A stretch of 64,000 nucleotides of DNA, taken from contig OZ234495.1 in assembly GCA_965153455.1 (NCBI GenBank), positions 930,001-994,000 of the forward strand, written 5' to 3'. Below are positions 58,525 through 64,000 of the stretch, in pieces. Both the position numbers and the translations under genes were made by a program. The notes below the pieces were generated by a model. It made no database searches, was not told the origin of the DNA, and saw only the letters and a program-made list of their open reading frames with translations. Source of the DNA: Sphagnum compactum. Its lineage: Eukaryota > Bryophyta > Sphagnopsida > Sphagnales. Position 1 is the stretch's first letter; each line of letters starts with the position of its first letter.

Positions 58525-61500
58525 TTGAGAACACAGTTTCAGAAAGTTGAGGTTCATCTACACTTTGCTATACTTGCTTCCTAGAGAAAGTTTGCTTGCA
58601 GCCTTCTAATGGCTTTTTCTTGTGTATGGTGTACTTCTGATTCAGCTAGATGACAATGGGCTGACATGCGGAGATCCTCTCAAGCATTACCTGAGGATTG
58701 AATGACAAAAGTGTGAAGGTACAAGGGACTTAACCAGCACAACCGTCATACTGTACAAAATAAAATCAAAAGTTGATACTTCCAAGTGAGAGGCAGATCA
58801 CTCAAATGATTGTCAATTTTTGGGTCAGTACTACTCCAGGTACTAATAGTCCTAGACCATTTGAACAAAGCAGGGTCTGTACAGGAATTTATATTGTGAA
58901 AAGTTGCCTCTTGGCCAACATGTTGATTCAAAATGACAAATGTTTCTTGTTTATTTAGTTATTTTACATAGTTCCAAACTAATTCTCATTAAAACTCAAT
59001 AAGTATTGCTCAATATGAGTACATGCCATGATGATACTCACAGTCTCCAACACAGGTTAGGGCGTTCATCAATATGTGTCAGGGATGCCCTTATAACCTC
59101 CATTGGTGTGTCCATTAATATACAAGGTACTTCATCAAGAGCCTTACCACCTTGACAGTTTCAGCCCACACTTCAGCCGCTTTTAAGTTAGACATTTGAA
59201 AGAGGACCTCTTACACTCTTTGCCTTCTGATGACATAATTTTCCTTTTAAAGAGTGTCCACTATGGACATAAAACACTTTGTGAAGTCTGTATGTAACAT
59301 ATTTTGCTTTCTATGCTGAAATCCAGGACCTTTCTTGCACTTGTAGTAATTAGAACATGTCTCCTGCTTTATCCATCGATAGACTGGAGTCTATTAACAT
59401 CCACACCACCATTGTGTTAAGGCATTGTTGGATTTTGCAGTGAACATGGTCTCAGGTGATCAAAGGGTGGAAGGTAATCAGCCAAGACAATCCAACTGTC
59501 TTGTGCATTCACCCCAGTTTAAACTTCTATCACTTTCTGGACTTAGTGATAGACTGGGCAAAACCTGGAACATTGTATTGTCCATAAGCCAGCGACAACC
59601 AAGCAGAGATTGGGGGTGGCAAGACTGTAGCCCGCTCTAACCAAAATGTGACAGATAGACTACTAGTTCTCACCAAGCCCATCATCCCACAGTGACCAAC
59701 AAATGTGGACCGGATGCTGATGATGAGCAGAGTCATGATCTGGTTGAAATTGTCTGCTAAATAAAAGCCCAACACTGTTGAAACTAATGTCACACATAAA
59801 ATTTTATACACAAATTTGACATCAATGTATGTGTTCTTCATTTTGTGTTTTGGGTTGGATGTTTGCAGTTGCAGCTGAGTTCATTTTGTAACACCAGAGA
59901 TGAGACTCAAGACAGTCTTTAGAGGTAAACTCCTGAACACAAAAAAGTTGTGTTTGGGTTTTGATTCTTGTCATTGCAGATGAGTGGCAGATGAGTTCAT
60001 ATTGTGAGGACATTCCCAAATTGCAGGACTAAGCTCTGCTGCCACCTCATCCTAGGCCCCTTTGTTTTGGGAATGCCGCCATTGTGGGGCTTTACCATAC
60101 ACATACTCCCAAAACCTTTTTACTTCACTCAATTGCTTTTGAAAACCATTGCCCATTTAAACTACTCCAACTACACATGGCAAACTCAGTACTTTCCTGC
60201 ATCTGCCTCTATCCATCATTGGGCACCACCAAAGCCCAAGCACTTGTTTGTTCCTGTGGAGTATAGGACTCAAAGCTTGCTTGCTTGCTTATTGGAGCCA
60301 GTATGTTCACTTAGCTCAAGAACAAAAGTGTGGCAGGCCAACTATAAAGTTGCACTAAGCAGTTGTCTATTCTTGTGACATGGAATATTAAGGTTGTGGG
60401 GCAGTTGAAAAAGCGTGGGCCTTACCCACTGTAGAGCACAAGGCAAATGTTTTCATAAGCCTAAACAAACATGTGTATGTACAGATGGGCAGAATGTACA
60501 TAGTACATACCCTCCTGCACGTGATTTGCCTACACATATGATTTGCTGGGCTAAGCAGGAAGAAGTTTGCTAGCAAGTACTTTCACACAAACACCCAAGA
60601 AGCCAACAAGGCCCATGTGAAAGGGGATTATATTCCCATGCAGTAATAAGCTTAACTAGATTGTTGTGTCATTTTTCTCTAAAGGGGGTTGTAGCAACAG
60701 AGAGGTACTTGACCTTTAGGGAGGACGATACCTTTTTCTTTTCTCTTTTGGTCAGTTGTACAACGCATTTTGTCACAAATTAGAAACAACAGGAGTTCTT
60801 TTTGGTGACAAATTTTCGCAGCACAGTGACCAAAGAAAAACAAAACTGAAATATTGTCAGAGATGCCTGGTTTTTTAAACAAAAATATTTCCCAAAAAAC
60901 CAGGGGAATTTTGATTTTTGAAAAATTACCACCACTTTTTGACTGCCCCCAAAAGTATGTCACCACCTTGTTACAGTTTGGAGAAAACTTTGGATGGTCT
61001 TCCTAAAAACTGTTGCATCACCTTTTCGTTCAGAAAATTGGAAAAACAAACACTGAAAACATCTCTATCATGTAAACAATACTTTTGGTTTAGGGTTAAA
61101 TCCCCTAGGGTGGGAGCAAGTTTCCTAAAATATGGAGTCTAGGACAAGATGGTAGTCCAGTCTGCCCCCACATTGTAAAGTGCACCACAAAGGTTATGAA
61201 AGACCTAAACACAAATAGATCACAAGGTGTAGGAAAGGGAGGGGGGTTTCTTCTGACTTCTTTAAAGTGTGGGAGGAACTGTGAGACCTCTAGATTTTAG
61301 ATCTCTCACTCTGAAGGAGTAGGTGTAATAACCCTCCTCTTTTCTAGGAGGGATATTCATGGATATAATATGCCCTCCAACTACAATAGGACATTTCTGT
61401 GTGCCTTCCATTACAAATAAAATAATTGCCGTCTGTATAAAAGTTCACATACAAATGGAAGTGAATTGTAAAACCCATTTCTGGTTGCTGTGACCATATG

Positions 61501-62052
61501 GCACCTAGAATCACCTAGAATCACCATTCAGTTCCTATCCAAACTGAACATGAGTCACCACCCACAAAAGGGAAGTAAATAGTAGAATTTGGATGAATGT
61601 AACAAAAAAAACAGGTGAAGTAATCAAGCCATGTAGGGGGGAAAAAATATAGAAAAACTCTCCCACTGTGTTGCTAGGTGCTGTATGATAGAACCTGTGG
61701 AACCCCAAGAGGAGAAGGATATATGTGTCTGATGGACAAGCTAAGTTCACAGACAGCTCAGTTCCATATCCCAGTAGCAGGAAGAATGGCAGACCTTGTT
61801 TGTTTGTTAAGATGTTGAATGACTTTTGATTACCCCACCAGTCGCATGAAATACTTTGACTTGGTCATAGGGCAGAATTTTGTACAGCAGTGTGGTTGAA
61901 CATGAAGTGGATTTTCTTCTCCTCCCTTCCTGGGTGGAGATAACTCTCGACTCCTTCTCAATGACATAATATGCTTTTCTAGCCAGACTGTTTGTTGTAC
62001 CTTTGGAGTAAGATAACATCATTTCCTCACCCACTGAAATTATGGCTTTTTG
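58525..62052. other. Intergenic DNA between convergent genes
   Basis: Holds the 3' ends of the CofD-like gene and of the minus-strand gene that follows. Open frames here (up to 124 codons at 60004-60378) show no domain, and no repeats of note were seen. Confidence 0.4.
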
Positions 62053-64000
62053 TCAGCTTATGTACCCCGAGAAAGGCTTTGCCAGGTAAGCACCATTGCC
62101 AGAGCTTGGAACTTCATCTGTGTCGTTCAAAGTTGAGGACTGCTCCTCCAGTGTTGGTGGTGGCGAACATAGCAGCTTTTCCATCTGTTTCATTTCAAGT
62201 TTGAGAGTATTGTCAATTCCAGGGCTTTTTTTGGTTGACCTGAAAGGACACAATGAAGAGAACACCAGAAGGAATGGCAACTTTTGCCACAAACTAAAGT
62301 GACAGGAAATGTAGAGAGAGACAAACCCGCATAACAAGTTCTTGTTGGTGCACGGAGAATTCCCGTTCATGTGAAATAGATGCCTCTAGGGATGCCAACT
62401 GAGCCTCCATTGCTAATACAGCTTCTGAAAGCCCTGTCTTCAATCTCTGAGTGCCTGGCTGTCTTTGCCTTGTCGCAAGAATCTCTTGTACCCGGGTGTC
62501 CAGTGAAGAGGCTCCTATGTCAAAACCAGCGAATGCTAGCTGATCTGCCTCTGTACTTAAATGTGAACTCCGCTTATTGATCCTGCTTGCTACGTCTTGC
62601 TGTTCAAGCCATGGCCTGTCCCACGAGGAGTGTTCAGGTAAGGTAAATTGACCCAATGCCTCAAGACACTTGCTTGCTTGCTCCTTCTAACTAACGAAAA
62701 AAGATCATCCAACTTGAAAAACTCCTATTTCTGTATTCCATGACTGATTCTCCATGCCAGTTAGTGACCCACAAATAAGGGCACTCACTTCTATGGCAAT
62801 AGAGGCAGCACCTTCTGTCTTGTAGCAACATACTCTAAGCATCATTTGGGAGATACTAATGTATATGCAAACTTGAGGGAGATAATGGCAAGGACCCACA
62901 CATTTTAGGTATTGTATCAATGAAACCTCACACAAAATGTGAGAACTGAAAGTAAACAGTTTGAGCAGTGGCCATACTTGATAATGAGAAAGAAAGCCAG
63001 AAATGCTGATCCACTAACACCCATGTATTGCACCACCCAATGCCCCATGTTGTATGTGACTTCTGCCGAGCTTTGAAGCCCTACCAATAACTGCATCACC
63101 ACAGATGTCACCAACCAATGCCTAGATTACATTTGATTGCCAGAAGTTAGTGTAGTGTAGCATTACCATTTACAGAAAGAGACTGGAACATGACAGTAAA
63201 AGCACAAAACATAAATCTCACACCAGAGTCAGGAGAACTCACCAACCAACCAGTTATAAAAGCTAGGCCACCAGTGGCAGCCATAGGCATTGCTGCAGCC
63301 ATGGCAGTCCCCACTTGGTCCATGTCAACCTCTGCAGCTGCATCTTGAATATTTTCAAGTTGGCTGACAGCTGACTGCATAGAACTAGCTGATAAAACAG
63401 GAACCTTAATTTGACCCACAGATGTAGGAGTTGCCAATGCTGGAAAGTCTGGGATAAGCTTTGGGAGCTCAATTGGTTGTGGAAAACTGGAGCCTTGAAT
63501 GAAACGATGATGTAATGCAGCTGCTGCTGAGGGTCGACTACTACCAAGGCCTGCACATGTAATATCGCAATCCTTTGGTTATTAGCTTCATTCTACCAGT
63601 CAAACATACTTAACCCTGTTGACTCTTAAGGTTATCAACCCTATCTACATATGGGCACTCAGATGAGTAGACATTCTCATTACTAACCCAACTGATTGAA
63701 CAACCTTGTCTTCTGCTTCATAAGGACAGATGGCAGATGGCATAACAAAGGCATGAAAGATAACAGTAGTGTTGAAATTCCATTTTTGCAGAGTTTGTTA
63801 GAAATATTGAGGAAGTGCTTCATGTTTGAGGAGAAGGTTACAATCCTGAGTGGAAGGAGAGTGCTTTTGCAATCCTTACTTGGCCAAATAAAGAAGTTCT
63901 TGTCATGTCTTGGTTGGAGCATAGCCTTTGCAAGTTCCCAGCCCGAACCATCTGAAAGCCAGTGGAAGACACAGGAAGGCACCTTGTAATTAACCTCATC
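62053..64000 (-). CDS. C-terminal part of a protein kinase-like membrane protein, 5' end outside window
   Basis: Exons on the minus strand: 63951-63880 (GSGWELAKAMLQPRHDKN), 63550-63243 (GSSRPSAAAALHHRFIQG, a kinase subdomain XI-like end, then a linker with IPDFPALATP, and a first membrane segment near MAATGGLAFITGWL), 63090-62978 (VVQYMGVSGSAFLAFFLIIK, second membrane segment), and about 62672-62327 (SSWDRPWLEQQDVASRINKR, then a coiled-coil-like helix EAVLAMEAQLASLEASISHE). The first three joins are in phase. The last exon begins at 62239. With the clean donor at 62327 it would stop early (62213), while another frame runs on to 62053 with a plausible protein tail, so the C-terminus is uncertain. 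The kinase assignment rests on a short tail only; the upstream kinase core would lie past 64000. Plastid-type kinases such as STN7 have a similar GAGWELA-type tail. Confidence 0.55.

Overview
The window is nuclear DNA of a land plant. Genes are split by GT-AG introns and include plant-type versions of PDCD5, a plastid-type cupin, KAE1/OSGEP, intronless PDX1, SEC23 and the plant CofD-domain protein (MEE18 family). They sit in AT-rich DNA full of decayed DNA transposons. The hAT, PIF/Harbinger and kinase relics would fit a non-flowering plant such as a gymnosperm or fern, but the sequence alone does not settle the lineage. There is no prokaryotic, organellar or viral gene block, no CRISPR array and no intact transposon.

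Layout. 1-2600: PDCD5 (minus, 3' end outside) and a cupin gene (plus) lie head to head. 2600-18600: a gene-free zone with a decayed kinase copy, a TTAACT-rich array, two hairpin elements, a PIF/Harbinger relic carrying remnants of both of its genes, and a truncated reversed copy of KAE1. 18668-21314: KAE1, four exons, minus. 21500-30800: a second kinase copy, inverted relative to the first, a decaying zeta-class GST gene, a small unrecognised ORF, and several tandem arrays. 30811-31749: a PDX1 gene. 32300-44000: tandem arrays, a hAT relic, a 1.6-kb foldback element and a 211-bp MITE. 44058-47159: SEC23, divergent from an unrecognised four-exon gene at 49641-52157. 53100-58524: tandem repeats, then a 13-exon CofD-family gene. 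62040-64000: the 3' part of a minus-strand gene that looks like a kinase tail followed by two membrane segments.

The intact genes are housekeeping functions that do not form one pathway: tRNA t6A modification (KAE1), vitamin B6 synthesis (PDX1), COPII secretion (SEC23), a CofD-like enzyme and PDCD5. Exon joins were checked by hand for reading phase and by remembered family similarity; no alignment was run.

Most notable observations: the PDX1 protein has arginine where the first catalytic lysine should be but keeps the second lysine; a reversed exon-1 copy of KAE1 lies about 1 kb beyond its parent; a 5S-rRNA-like unit lies inside an intron; and a long foldback element has a tRNA-like T-arm motif in both arms.
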